Source of the DNA: Blastococcus sp. TF02A-26
GTDB lineage: Bacteria; Actinomycetota; Actinomycetes; Mycobacteriales; Geodermatophilaceae
DNA: 49,250 nucleotides
Direction: 5' to 3'
NCBI RefSeq assembly: GCF_003319125.1
Contig: NZ_QOHG01000028.1
Coordinates: forward strand, 1 to 49,250
Shown: in pieces, positions 1 to 7,445 of the stretch
How the letters are laid out: every line of letters begins with the position of its first letter
Position numbering within the stretch: position 1 is the first letter of the stretch
Made by a program: the position numbers and the translations under genes
The notes under the pieces: model-generated
Told to the model about the DNA's origin: nothing
The model's input: the letters and a program-made list of their open reading frames with translations, nothing else
Databases searched by the model: none

Positions 1-1
1 C

Positions 2-982
2 CCGGTGCGGGTGCTGCTCACCCTGATCGCCTCGGTCGACACGCTCACCGGCACCGGCGCCGACGCTGATGAGCCGGCCGAGCTCGACGGCGAGACCGTC
101 CCCGCCGCACTGGTCCGCGAACTGGCCTACACGCTCGGCCTGCTGCCTCGACCGGCTACACCGGCCGGTCCGGCGGACACGACGGCGCCGGTCGAGGCCG
201 TCCCGACGGACGACGTCCAGGCCGGCGACCCCCACACCGGCTCACCCGCGGCAGACCGGGTCGAGGCCTCTCCGATCGTTAGCCAGAGCGAAAGCGACGC
301 CGCGGGGCACACTGCCGGCACCACCGCGGAAGTCGGATCGCTGGCGGCGCTGCTCGACCTGCGCCGGCTCACCGACACCGCGCTCGCCGAACGGCCACGG
401 ATCGCCCTCGTCGAGCAGATCAGCGGCTGCCTGCTCGCGCTCACCGACAGCATCGAACTGCGCGCCGCAGCCCGCGACGGCACCGGCCTCGGACCACCAC
501 CCGAGACCGACGGCTACCGACCCTCCGCCCCGCTCGACCGGTTCGTCCGGCTCCGCGACCGCCGCTGCCGCTTCCCCGGCTGCCGCGCTCGCGCGCGCCG
601 CGGCGACCTGGACCACCGCGTCCCCCACCCGCTGGGCCCGACCGCGCACCACAACCTCGAAGGCCTGTGCGAGCACCACCACCGGCTGTCCCACCAGGCA
701 CCGGGCTGGAAGCTGGGCGGGTCCTCCGACGGCGGCCTGGTCTGGACCCTGCCCGGCGGCGTCACGATCACGACCGTCCCGCCCCGCTTCGGTACCGACG
801 ACGGCAGCCAACCCGCGGCCACCGTCCCCACCGCCACCACCGGCGGCGGCGGTGACGGCACGACGGCGGACCCCGACGGCCTCGCCTGGCACCGGCTCAC
901 CCCCGGCCAGCGCCGCGAGCAGATCCGCCGTCGCGTCTGCGGCCGAGCCGCCCGAACCGGCGACCCGCCAGCGCCCTTCTGA
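2..982 (+). CDS. DUF222/HNH endonuclease domain protein, 5'-truncated
   Basis: The reading frame is open from the window edge, so the N-terminus (where a DUF222 domain is expected) is missing. About 325 residues are visible. The C-terminal half carries an HNH-nuclease signature: RCRFPGCRARA, then DLDHRVPHPLGPTAHHNL, then LCEHHHRLSHQ. These supply a Cys pair, the DH of the HNH core and the terminal His cluster. The middle part is low-complexity and Pro/Ala/Asp-rich. Actinobacterial genomes usually carry many such DUF222-HNH genes; the cellular role is not established and some lie in mobile or repeat-rich regions. The family assignment rests on the HNH core. The gene is convergent with the next one across a hexanucleotide repeat. 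Confidence 0.85.
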   Translation, partial: PVRVLLTLIASVDTLTGTGADADEPAELDGETVPAALVRELAYTLGLLPRPATPAGPADTTAPVEAVPTDDVQAGDPHTGSPAADRVEASPIVSQSESDAAGHTAGTTAEVGSLAALLDLRRLTDTALAERPRIALVEQISGCLLALTDSIELRAAARDGTGLGPPPETDGYRPSAPLDRFVRLRDRRCRFPGCRARARRGDLDHRVPHPLGPTAHHNLEGLCEHHHRLSHQAPGWKLGGSSDGGLVWTLPGGVTITTVPPRFGTDDGSQPAATVPTATTGGGGDGTTADPDGLAWHRLTPGQRREQIRRRVCGRAARTGDPPAPF

Positions 983-1000
983 CCGCGACCCTCGGCAGGG

Positions 1001-1057
<57 letters not shown>

Positions 1058-1077
1058 TCCGGACCGGCGGACGGAGG

Positions 1078-2148
1078 TCAGGACGGCAGCGGCCGCTTGC
1101 GGGCCAGATCGGCGGAGTCTGCCGCGGACCGGCCCGACAACCACCCCGTTCGGTCCACCGACGTCGTCCGCCGTGTCCGCAGGCGAGGGAACAGCTCCTC
1201 GAAGGCGCGGGTGACCGCCACCTCTCGGCTGTGGAGCACCGGCGCGAGGTCGGCTCTCCGTGCCTGCACCGCATCGGCCACGGCAGTTGCTCGGCTCTCC
1301 GCGAGCCGCTCGCCCACCCGCACCGCGTAGGCCAGGAGGAAGGCTCGCCGGTAGCCGCGGGACCGGGCGTGTCGATCGCCGCGTCCGGCTGCCGCCAGCG
1401 CACGCCCGGCCTGCACCAGCAGCGAGGTGGCCAGCAGCTCGACCGCGTCGAGGTCCGACGGCAGTCCGACCAGGACGGCGATCCCCAGCGAGCCGAACCA
1501 GGCGGTGCGCACGCCGTTGGCGCCGGCGACGGCGCTGACGAGGTGCATCTTGGCCTGGAGGTAGGGCGGCTCCAGGTGCATGCGCCGCTCGGTCACGTCG
1601 GCTCCACCCGGCCGGCTGGTGTCCCCGCTGTCGAGCATCGCCGCGTCGATCGCGTGCACGGCCATCAGTTCCTGCGCCTTGGCGGTGAGCGCCTCCGCCT
1701 CCTCGGGGAAGTCCGTGGACTCGGCCTTGGCCAGCAGCGAGCGGATCCGGTGCAGCGCCCGGGGAGCGGTCTCGTCCCTCCTGCCGGTCGACGGCGGCTC
1801 GGACGTCCCCGGCGTGGCGGCAGCCCAGCGGGACGGCGGATCGCCCAGCTGCGGCAGCGGCGGCAGCATCCGCAGGCGCAGCAGCAGCCGGTGAACGTCC
1901 TCCGCGTGTCCCGGGACGCCTCCGGCGCGCTCGGCGACGTCCCCCAGCTGGCGCTGCCACTCCTCGGGCACGGCGACCCGATCGCTCAACGCCTCGACGC
2001 CGGCCACGATCGCGGCCGCGGCGAGGCCGGCCAGGATCGGCTCGGTGCGTCCGAGCGCGTGGACCAGGTCCGCCGGACGCCAGCCTCGCTCCCACGCGTC
2101 GGCGACGGCGTCGAGCAGGCGGGGGTCGAGGAGTGGCGTCCCGGTCAC
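1078..2148 (-). CDS. DUF2786 domain protein
   Basis: A protein of about 356 residues if it starts at the GTG at 2148. The frame stays open to a GTG at 2265, but the extra stretch is low-complexity and would reach into the promoter zone of the divergent regulator gene, so the shorter start is preferred. The central segment RIRSLLAKAESTDFPEEAEA, followed by LTAKAQELMAVHAID, matches DUF2786, a domain often seen next to phage- or endonuclease-like genes and of unknown function. The flanking parts are rich in Ala, Arg and Leu, predicted helical, with no signal peptide or membrane segment. Function unknown. Confidence 0.75.
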   Translation of the reverse strand: MTGTPLLDPRLLDAVADAWERGWRPADLVHALGRTEPILAGLAAAAIVAGVEALSDRVAVPEEWQRQLGDVAERAGGVPGHAEDVHRLLLRLRMLPPLPQLGDPPSRWAAATPGTSEPPSTGRRDETAPRALHRIRSLLAKAESTDFPEEAEALTAKAQELMAVHAIDAAMLDSGDTSRPGGADVTERRMHLEPPYLQAKMHLVSAVAGANGVRTAWFGSLGIAVLVGLPSDLDAVELLATSLLVQAGRALAAAGRGDRHARSRGYRRAFLLAYAVRVGERLAESRATAVADAVQARRADLAPVLHSREVAVTRAFEELFPRLRTRRTTSVDRTGWLSGRSAADSADLARKRPLPS

Positions 2149-2271
2149 GAGGGGCAGCCTGCCCCCGGGCGCCGACGGCCGCTGCGCACCCTGTGGACGA
2201 CCGCTCGGTGTCCACAGTCCGCGGCTCGCGGCAGCCACCCGGCACCTGCGGCCCCTCCCGGGCACCCCCGC

Positions 2272-2277
2272 TACCGT
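2272..2277 (+). promoter_or_regulatory. Candidate -10 box (TACCGT) of the HTH-TOBE gene
   Basis: TACCGT ends eight bases before the GTG at 2286 and there is no Shine-Dalgarno sequence between them. This is the arrangement expected of a leaderless actinobacterial transcript. No convincing -35 box is visible. Confidence 0.4.
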
Positions 2278-2285
2278 CCGGATCC

Positions 2286-2678
2286 GTGGCCAGCTACCGC
2301 ATCGCCGAGGCGGCCGAGCTCCTCGGCGTCAGCGACGACACCGTCCGTCGCTGGATCGACAGCGGCCGGCTCGCCGCGCGGCGGGAGTTCGGCGGCCCGG
2401 CGGTCGTCGACGGAGAGGCCCTGGCCGCCGTCGCCGCCGGGCTGCACGAGGCGCCCGAGCCCGGCACCACCCGCTCCTCGTCGGCGCGCAACCGGCTGGC
2501 CGGCATCGTGACCCGCGTCGTCCGCGACACCGTCATGGCCCAGGTCGAGATCCAGGCCGGCCCCTTCCGGCTGGTCTCGCTCATGTCCCGCGAGGCGGCC
2601 GACGACCTGGGCCTCGAGGTGGGGGTCCGCGCCGTCGCGACGGTGAAGGCGACGCAGGTCAGCGTCGACGTCCCCTGA
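2286..2678 (+). CDS. HTH-TOBE (molybdate-responsive type) transcriptional regulator
   Basis: A 130-residue protein starting at the GTG at 2286 (VASYRIAEAAELLGVSDDTV). Residues 1-45 form a MerR/excisionase-like helix-turn-helix (AEAAELLGVSDDTVRRWIDS). Residues 63-130 form a TOBE/Mop domain (NRLAGIVTRVVRDTVMAQVE and later ATVKATQVSVDV) of the kind that binds molybdate or tungstate oxyanions. The gene sits 45 bp upstream of modA in the same direction. A regulator that senses molybdate and controls the uptake operon is the natural reading, analogous to ModE but with a different DNA-binding domain. Molybdate binding and the target promoter are inferred. Confidence 0.8.
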   Translation: MASYRIAEAAELLGVSDDTVRRWIDSGRLAARREFGGPAVVDGEALAAVAAGLHEAPEPGTTRSSSARNRLAGIVTRVVRDTVMAQVEIQAGPFRLVSLMSREAADDLGLEVGVRAVATVKATQVSVDVP

Positions 2679-2686
2679 ACGGATCC

Positions 2687-2716
2687 TTATCCACGGATTG
2701 ATCAGCCCGCTAGGGT
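2687..2716 (+). promoter_or_regulatory. Candidate promoter of the mod operon
   Basis: TTATCC (2687-2692) and TAGGGT (2711-2716) are separated by 18 bp. The -10 box ends seven bases before the modA ATG at 2724, and no Shine-Dalgarno sequence lies between them, so the modA message may be leaderless. Confidence 0.4.
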
Positions 2717-2723
2717 CCCGCAC

Positions 2724-3515
2724 ATGCGGAAGCCCTTCCGGTCCCTCGCCGCTGCGCTGGCGGTCGCCCTCCTCGCCGGCTGCGGCTCGGACGGCGACGG
2801 CGGGGGAGCGGCCGAGGGCACCGACGGCGGCGACGGGCTGACCGGCACCCTGACGGTCTTCGCGGCCGCCTCGCTCACCGACGTCTTCACCGAGCTCGGG
2901 GAGCAGCTGGAGGCGGACAACCCCGACCTGGACGTGCAGTTCAACTTCGCCGGGAGCTCGGCGCTCGCCACCCAGATCACCCAAGGTGCCCCCGCCGACG
3001 TCTTCGCCTCGGCCAACCCCGGCCAGATGACCGTGGTCACCGACGCCGACCTGGCCGACGGTGAGCCCGAGGTGTTCACCTCGAACGTCCTCGAGATCGC
3101 CGTCCCGGAGGGCAACCCCGCGGACGTGACCGGCCTGGCCGACTTCGCCCGGGAGGAGCTCACGCTGGCCGTGTGCGCGCCGGAGGTGCCGTGCGGCGCG
3201 GCGACCGAGGACGTGTTCGCGGCCGCCGGCGTGACCGCCGTGCCGGACACCCTGGAGGAGGACGTGCGCGCCGCCCTCACCAAGGTCGAACTGGGCGAGG
3301 TCGACGCCGCCCTGGTCTACGCCACGGACGTCGCCGCGGCGGGCGGCAGCGTCGAGGGCATCGCGTTCCCCGAGGCGGAGGACGCGGTCAACGAGTACCC
3401 GGTCTGCGTGCTCGCCGAGGCGCCCAACCCCGACGCGGCCCACGCCTTCGTGGAGCTGGTGAGCTCCCCGGAGGGGCAGGCCGCCCTGGCCGACGCCGGC
3501 TTCCGGACGCCGTGA
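2724..3515 (+). CDS. modA: Molybdate ABC transporter substrate-binding lipoprotein ModA
   Basis: A 263-residue extracytoplasmic molybdate-binding protein. The N-terminus is a lipoprotein signal peptide with lipobox LLAGC (Cys20), followed by a Gly/Asp-rich linker. The mature domain starts with TLTVFAAASLTDVFTELGE and continues with FNFAGSSALATQITQGAPAD and VFASAN, the oxyanion-binding loops typical of ModA (Ser and Ala-Ser contacts). LYATDVAA-like sequence (LVYATDVAAAG) lies in the second lobe. The length fits the family. The gene overlaps modB by four bases (GTGA), indicating a translationally coupled modABC operon. Tungstate binding cannot be excluded. Confidence 0.95.
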   Translation: MRKPFRSLAAALAVALLAGCGSDGDGGGAAEGTDGGDGLTGTLTVFAAASLTDVFTELGEQLEADNPDLDVQFNFAGSSALATQITQGAPADVFASANPGQMTVVTDADLADGEPEVFTSNVLEIAVPEGNPADVTGLADFAREELTLAVCAPEVPCGAATEDVFAAAGVTAVPDTLEEDVRAALTKVELGEVDAALVYATDVAAAGGSVEGIAFPEAEDAVNEYPVCVLAEAPNPDAAHAFVELVSSPEGQAALADAGFRTP

Positions 3516-4318
3516 GGAGCCGCCGCGAGCGGAGCGTCCCGGCCCCCCTGCTCGTCCCGGCCGTCCTGGCGGTCGCCTTCCTCGTGCTGCCGCTGGTCGG
3601 CCTGCTCGTCCGCACGCCCTGGAGCGAGCTGTGGCCGCAGCTGACCAGCCCGGGCGTGGGGGAGGCGCTGCGGCTGTCGCTGGTGTCGGCCACGCTGGCC
3701 ACGGCGGTCTCCCTGGTGCTCGGGGTGCCGCTGGCCTGGGTCCTCGCCCGCTCGCGGATCCGCGGTCGCGGCGTCCTGCGTGCGCTGGTCACCGTGCCGC
3801 TGGTGCTGCCGCCGGTCGTCGGCGGCGTCGCGCTGTTCCTGGTGCTGGGCCGGCAGGGGATCGTCGGCCGCTGGCTGGACGAGGCGTTCGACATCACGAT
3901 CCCGTTCACCACGACCGCCGTCGTCATCGCGGAGACGTTCGTCGCGATGCCGTTCCTGGTGATCAGCGTGGAGGGCGCGCTGCGCGCCGCCGACGCCCGC
4001 TACGAGGAGGCGGCGGCCACGCTCGGTGCCGACCGGTGGACGACGTTCCGCCGGGTCACCCTGCCGCTGGTGGCGCCCGGGATCGCGGCGGGCGCGGTGC
4101 TCTGCTGGGCGCGGGCGCTGGGCGAGTTCGGCGCCACCATCACCTTCGCCGGGAACTTCCCGGGGACGACGCAGACGATGCCGCTCGCGGTCTACCTGGC
4201 GCTGCAGCAGGACCCCGAGTCGGCGATCGTCCTCTCCCTCGTGCTGCTGGCGGTCTCTCTCGCCACGCTGCTGCTGCTGCGGGGCCGCTGGCTCGGCCGT
4301 GCGGGAGCCGCGCCGTGA
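3512..4318 (+). CDS. modB: Molybdate ABC transporter permease ModB
   Basis: A 268-residue inner-membrane permease starting at a GTG that overlaps the modA stop. Several hydrophobic segments are visible, beginning with PLLVPAVLAVAFLVLPLVG near residue 12. The EAA loop that docks onto the ATPase is EEAAATLGADRWTTFRRVTL followed by PLVAPGIAAG. The downstream motif CWARALGEFGATITFAGN, with TQTMPLAVYLALQ, is characteristic of ModB/CysT-type permeases. The stop overlaps the modC start (GTGA). Function in molybdate import is well supported by the operon order. Confidence 0.95.
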   Translation: MRSRRERSVPAPLLVPAVLAVAFLVLPLVGLLVRTPWSELWPQLTSPGVGEALRLSLVSATLATAVSLVLGVPLAWVLARSRIRGRGVLRALVTVPLVLPPVVGGVALFLVLGRQGIVGRWLDEAFDITIPFTTTAVVIAETFVAMPFLVISVEGALRAADARYEEAAATLGADRWTTFRRVTLPLVAPGIAAGAVLCWARALGEFGATITFAGNFPGTTQTMPLAVYLALQQDPESAIVLSLVLLAVSLATLLLLRGRWLGRAGAAP

Positions 4319-5367
4319 GCCTGGTCGCCGAGGTCCGGGTGCAGCGGGGCGTGTTGCACGTGGAACTCGACGTCCGGGTCGCCGACGGCGAGGTGCTCGC
4401 CGTCCTGGGCCCCAACGGTGCCGGGAAGTCCACCCTGCTGCGGGTCCTCGCCGGACTGCTGCCGCCCGACGGCGGCCGGGTCACCGTCGACGGCGAGCCC
4501 TGGGACGACGTCGATGCCGGCGTGCACCTCCCCGCTCACCGCCGGCGGCTGGGGATGGTCTTCCAGGACCACCTGCTCTTCCCGCACCTCTCGATCACCG
4601 ACAACGTCGCCTTCGGGCTGCGCACGCGGGGCGCCGGCCGCCGGGAGGCGCGGGCCGCCGCGGCCCACTGGCTGGAGCGGGTGGAGCTGGCCGACCTCGG
4701 GGCACGCCGCCCCGGACAGCTCTCCGGCGGGCAGGCCCAGCGGGTGGCCCTGGCCCGGGCACTGGCGGGGGAGCCGCCGGTGCTGCTGCTCGACGAGCCG
4801 CTGTCGGCGCTGGACGCCCGGACCCGGCTCACCGTCCGCGCCGAGCTGCGCCGGCACCTGGGTGAGTTCGGCGGGAGCACCGTGCTCGTCACCCACGACC
4901 CGGTCGACGCGATGGCCCTGGCCGACCGGGTGGTGGTCGTCGAGGAGGGCCGGGTCGTGCAGGCCGGACCGCCGGGGGAGGTGGCCCGCCGTCCGCGCAC
5001 CGACTACGTCGCGCGGCTGGTCGGCCTGGCGCTGCTGCCCGGCACGGGGGAGGGGGCGACCGTGCGGCTGGACGGCGGCGGCCGGGTGGCGGTGGCGGAG
5101 GAGACCGCCGGGACGGTGTTCGTCGCCGTCCGCCCCGAGTCCGTGGCGCTGTGGCCGCAGCGTCCCGAGGGGAGCCCGCGCAACGTCTGGCCGGTGCGCC
5201 TCGCCAGCGCGACGCCGCACGGCGCGACCGTGCGCTGCGAGCTCGCCGGTGAGGTTCCGCTGCTCGCCGACGTCACCGCCGCCGCCTTCGCCGAGATGGG
5301 GCTCGCGCCCGGCGCGCAGCTGTGGGCGACGGTCAAGGCCTCCGAGGTCGCCGTCTACGAGCGCTGA
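4315..5367 (+). CDS. modC: Molybdate ABC transporter ATP-binding protein ModC
   Basis: A 350-residue ATPase starting at the GTG that overlaps modB. It shows Walker A GPNGAGKST (residues 32-40), Q-loop FQDH, signature LSGGQAQRVALARAL, Walker B VLLLDEPLSALD and the switch His in LVTHDPVDAMALADR. After about residue 235 a C-terminal TOBE/Mop domain follows (RNVWPVRLASATPHGATVRC, LWATVKASEVAVYE), as in ModC proteins where it binds molybdate and damps transport. The product powers molybdate uptake with ModA and ModB. Confidence 0.95.
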   Translation: MSLVAEVRVQRGVLHVELDVRVADGEVLAVLGPNGAGKSTLLRVLAGLLPPDGGRVTVDGEPWDDVDAGVHLPAHRRRLGMVFQDHLLFPHLSITDNVAFGLRTRGAGRREARAAAAHWLERVELADLGARRPGQLSGGQAQRVALARALAGEPPVLLLDEPLSALDARTRLTVRAELRRHLGEFGGSTVLVTHDPVDAMALADRVVVVEEGRVVQAGPPGEVARRPRTDYVARLVGLALLPGTGEGATVRLDGGGRVAVAEETAGTVFVAVRPESVALWPQRPEGSPRNVWPVRLASATPHGATVRCELAGEVPLLADVTAAAFAEMGLAPGAQLWATVKASEVAVYER

Positions 5368-5379
5368 GAGGGTGGGGGG

Positions 5380-5973
5380 GTGACCTCCACCGCCGCCCTC
5401 GTCCTCGCCGCCGGAGGCGGCCGCCGGTACGGCATGCCCAAGGCGCTGGTCGAGTACGAGGGCAGCCTGCTGGTCGAGCGCGCGGTGCGGACGGCGCGCG
5501 CTGTCTGCGACCCGGTGCTCGTCGTCCTGGGCGCGAGGGCGGTCGACGTCTGGCGGACTGCGGACCTCCACGGCGCCACGGTGCTGGCCAACGCCGACTG
5601 GGAGACGGGCATGGCGTCGTCGCTGCGCACCGGGCTGGACGGTCTGCGCGGCTGGCCGGGGCGGGTGGACGCCGTGCTGGTCACCCTGGTCGACATGCCC
5701 GGCATGACCCCGGAGGCGCTGGCCGCGGTCGCCGCGCACGCCGCACCGGGGGCCCTGGCGGTCGCCACCTACGACGGCGTCCGCGGCCACCCGGTGCTCC
5801 TCGGCCGCGACCACTGGGCCGGGGTGGCCGAGACGGCGACCGGCGACGAGGGGGCCCGCCGCTACCTGGCGGGCCGCTCGGCGGCCGGGGAGGTCATCGA
5901 GGTCGACTGCACCGGCCTGGCCGATCCGGTCGACCTCGACGTGCCGCCCGGCGGGGTAGCGTCGCAGCCGTGA
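5380..5973 (+). CDS. MobA/MocA-type nucleotidyltransferase
   Basis: A 197-residue NTP-transferase starting at the GTG at 5380, twelve bases after modC. The N-terminal nucleotide-binding motif LAAGGGRRYGMPKALVEYEG is the LAAGxGxRxGxPK signature of the GT-A-like MobA/MocA/IspD group. Further family features are LANADWETGMASSLRTGLDG and VTLVDMPGMTPEAL, the metal-binding Asp region. These resemble MocA and the nucleotidyltransferases that add CMP or GMP to molybdopterin. Since the neighbours include a cox-type hydroxylase, the MocA-type reaction (cytosine dinucleotide cofactor of the xanthine dehydrogenase family) is likelier than MobA. The exact nucleotide cannot be read from the sequence. The stop overlaps the moaE start. 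Confidence 0.85.
   Translation: MTSTAALVLAAGGGRRYGMPKALVEYEGSLLVERAVRTARAVCDPVLVVLGARAVDVWRTADLHGATVLANADWETGMASSLRTGLDGLRGWPGRVDAVLVTLVDMPGMTPEALAAVAAHAAPGALAVATYDGVRGHPVLLGRDHWAGVAETATGDEGARRYLAGRSAAGEVIEVDCTGLADPVDLDVPPGGVASQP
5957..5962 (+). promoter_or_regulatory. Candidate internal -10 box (TAGCGT) before moaE
   Basis: TAGCGT ends seven bases before the moaE GTG at 5970 and lies within the end of the preceding gene. It could drive a leaderless moaE message in addition to read-through from modA. No clear -35 box is seen. Confidence 0.25.
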
Positions 5974-6380
5974 TCGCGCGGGTCGTGGACGAGCCCCTGT
6001 CGGTGGCCGAGCACGAGGACGCCGTCGCCGACAAGGCGGCCGGCGCCGTGGTCTCGTTCTCCGGGGTCGTCCGCGACCACGACGGCGGACGCTCGGTGAC
6101 CGAGCTCGAGTACGTCGGTCACCCCACCGCCGCCGACGTCATCCGCGAGCTGGCCGAGGAGTTCGCCGCCCGGCCAGGTGTGCAGGCGGTCGCCGTCTCG
6201 CACCGGATCGGCCTACTGGGCATCGGGGACGTCGCCCTGGCCTGCGCGGTCAGCGCGGCGCACCGCGGGGCGGCGTTCACCGCCTGCGCCGAGCTCGTGG
6301 ACGAGGTGAAGAAGCGGCTGCCGATCTGGAAGCGGCAGGTCTTCACCGACGGCGAGGAGGAGTGGGTCGCCTGTCCGTGA
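5970..6380 (+). CDS. moaE: Molybdopterin synthase catalytic subunit MoaE
   Basis: A 136-residue protein starting at a GTG that overlaps the previous stop (GTGA). MoaE features are VVSFSGVVRDHDGGRSV with LEYVGHPTAAD, then HRIGLLGIGDVALACAVSA and AHRGAAFTACAELVDEVKKR followed by LPIWKRQVF. The last contains the conserved KxxxPIWKxE/Q region with the catalytic lysines. MoaE, with thiocarboxylated MoaD, converts cyclic pyranopterin monophosphate to molybdopterin. The MoaD partner is on the opposite strand at 7202-7444. This ends the plus-strand molybdenum operon. Confidence 0.95.
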   Translation: MIARVVDEPLSVAEHEDAVADKAAGAVVSFSGVVRDHDGGRSVTELEYVGHPTAADVIRELAEEFAARPGVQAVAVSHRIGLLGIGDVALACAVSAAHRGAAFTACAELVDEVKKRLPIWKRQVFTDGEEEWVACP

Positions 6381-6383
6381 CGG

Positions 6384-6917
6384 TCAGAACGGGCCCACGG
6401 CGTCGGACAGGGACAGCGGCTCCGGCATCGGGCCGGGGTCCATCCCCGCGGTGAGCAGCGAGCTGAGCATCCGGGCGACGACCTCCGCGGCGGGCAGGTC
6501 CCGTGCCGCGCTGCGGGGACGGGCGCGGCCGCCCACGGCGCACAGCGTGCCGAACAGCACGTCGTCCGGGCCGATCAGCGGGACGCCGAGGTAGGCCGCC
6601 ACGGCCATCCCGTTCGGCAGGACACGGCTGGCGTACTCGGGGACGGCGGCGGTCACGGTCGCCACGCGCGGGGCCTCCCCGCTGACCATGTAGCGGCAGA
6701 AGCTCTCCGCCCAGGGCAGGCTCGCCCCGGGACGGATGGCGTCACCCGGTTCGGCGGAGAGGACGATCTGCCGCTCGCCGACCAGGCGGGTGACCATCCA
6801 GACGTCCCAGGACGACTGGCCGTGCAGGTACCGCAGCGCACCGGTGGCCGCGGCCGGCCAGGTCCGCCAGGGGGCCATGTCGTCGAGGGGGCGACCCTCG
6901 GTCCCGGGCAGGGGCAT
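6384..6917 (-). CDS. GAF domain protein
   Basis: A 177-residue protein made almost entirely of one GAF-like domain. Visible features include WDVWMVTRLVGERQIVLSAE, SLPWAESFCRYMV (the SxxWxxSFCxxMV pattern of actinobacterial GAF sensors), VAAYLGVPLIGPDDVLFGTL and CAVGG. There is no obvious output domain, so it may act as a stand-alone sensor or as partner of another protein. It ends three bases from the convergent moaE gene. A GGGTAAGG element precedes it. The ligand is unknown. Confidence 0.8.
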   Translation of the reverse strand: MPLPGTEGRPLDDMAPWRTWPAAATGALRYLHGQSSWDVWMVTRLVGERQIVLSAEPGDAIRPGASLPWAESFCRYMVSGEAPRVATVTAAVPEYASRVLPNGMAVAAYLGVPLIGPDDVLFGTLCAVGGRARPRSAARDLPAAEVVARMLSSLLTAGMDPGPMPEPLSLSDAVGPF

Positions 6918-6928
6918 ACCGGCGTCCC

Positions 6929-6934
6929 TTACCC
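6929..6934 (-). promoter_or_regulatory. Possible SigB/SigF-like -10 element (GGGTAA)
   Basis: On the minus strand GGGTAAGG lies about 11 bases before the ATG at 6917, and the following bases read CCGGTATGC across the start codon. A near-identical block precedes the small gene at 29999. GGGTA-type -10 boxes are used by SigF/SigB-like stress sigma factors in actinobacteria. The -35 region is weak (GAAT, 15 bp upstream), so this is tentative. Confidence 0.3.
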
Positions 6935-6989
6935 GCCGGCGGTGCCGGCATTCATCGCCGGTGGCGTGTCGGAACGGGTCCGGCCGGGC

Positions 6990-7193
6990 TCAGCGGGCGC
7001 CGGCGAGGCCGTCGTCCCCGTCGTGGCGCGCCGCCTCCTCGCGCTCGGCGGCCTCCTCCTCGACCTCGCCCTCCAGCCGGCGTGCCTCGCCGTCCAGGGT
7101 GGCCGCGGCGTCGCCGTGCGACTGCCCGTACAGCTCCTCGGCGCGGCCGAGCAGCTGCTCGGCCTTGGCCTTCGCCTTGTCGAAGACGCTCAT
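6990..7193 (-). CDS. Small charged helical protein, possibly CsbD-like
   Basis: A 67-residue hydrophilic protein starting MSVFDKAKAKAEQLLGRAEE and rich in Glu, Ala and Lys, predicted to be entirely alpha-helical. The FDKAKxKAEQLxGxAEE opening and the GDAAATLDGEARRLEGEV repeat-like second half resemble CsbD-type and microaggregate-type stress proteins. It begins nine bases after moaD on the same strand and could be co-transcribed with moaA-moaD, but no molybdenum role is suggested by the sequence. The family assignment is tentative. Confidence 0.6.
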   Translation of the reverse strand: MSVFDKAKAKAEQLLGRAEELYGQSHGDAAATLDGEARRLEGEVEEEAAEREEAARHDGDDGLAGAR

Positions 7194-7201
7194 CTGGTGG
7201 T

Positions 7202-7444
7202 TCAGCCTCCTGCGAACGGGGGGAGCACGTCGACGACGGTCCCGGGGGCGAGCGCGGCGGACGGGTCGTGGGCCTGGGCGCCGTCGACCAGGAACGAGCA
7301 GGCGGTGAGCACCTTCTCCAGCCGTGGGCCGTGGGCGTCGGCGATCTCCCGGACGAGGTCCTCGAGCGTGGCCGCCGTCCGGGCCTCGGTCTCCACCCCG
7401 GCAGCGGCGCGGGCGCCGGCGAAGTAGCGCACGGTCACGGTCAT
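7202..7444 (-). CDS. moaD: Molybdopterin synthase sulfur carrier subunit MoaD
   Basis: An 80-residue ubiquitin-like (beta-grasp) protein that begins MTVTVRYFAGARAAAGVETE and ends VVDVLPPFAGG. The C-terminal Gly-Gly is the site that is adenylated and thiocarboxylated before sulfur transfer in molybdopterin synthase. The frame is open further upstream through moaA, but the ATG at 7444 gives the family length and leaves one base after the moaA stop, so the pair is likely translated in a coupled way. The catalytic partner MoaE is encoded at 5970-6380 on the other strand. Confidence 0.93.
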   Translation of the reverse strand: MTVTVRYFAGARAAAGVETEARTAATLEDLVREIADAHGPRLEKVLTACSFLVDGAQAHDPSAALAPGTVVDVLPPFAGG

Positions 7445-7445
7445 C

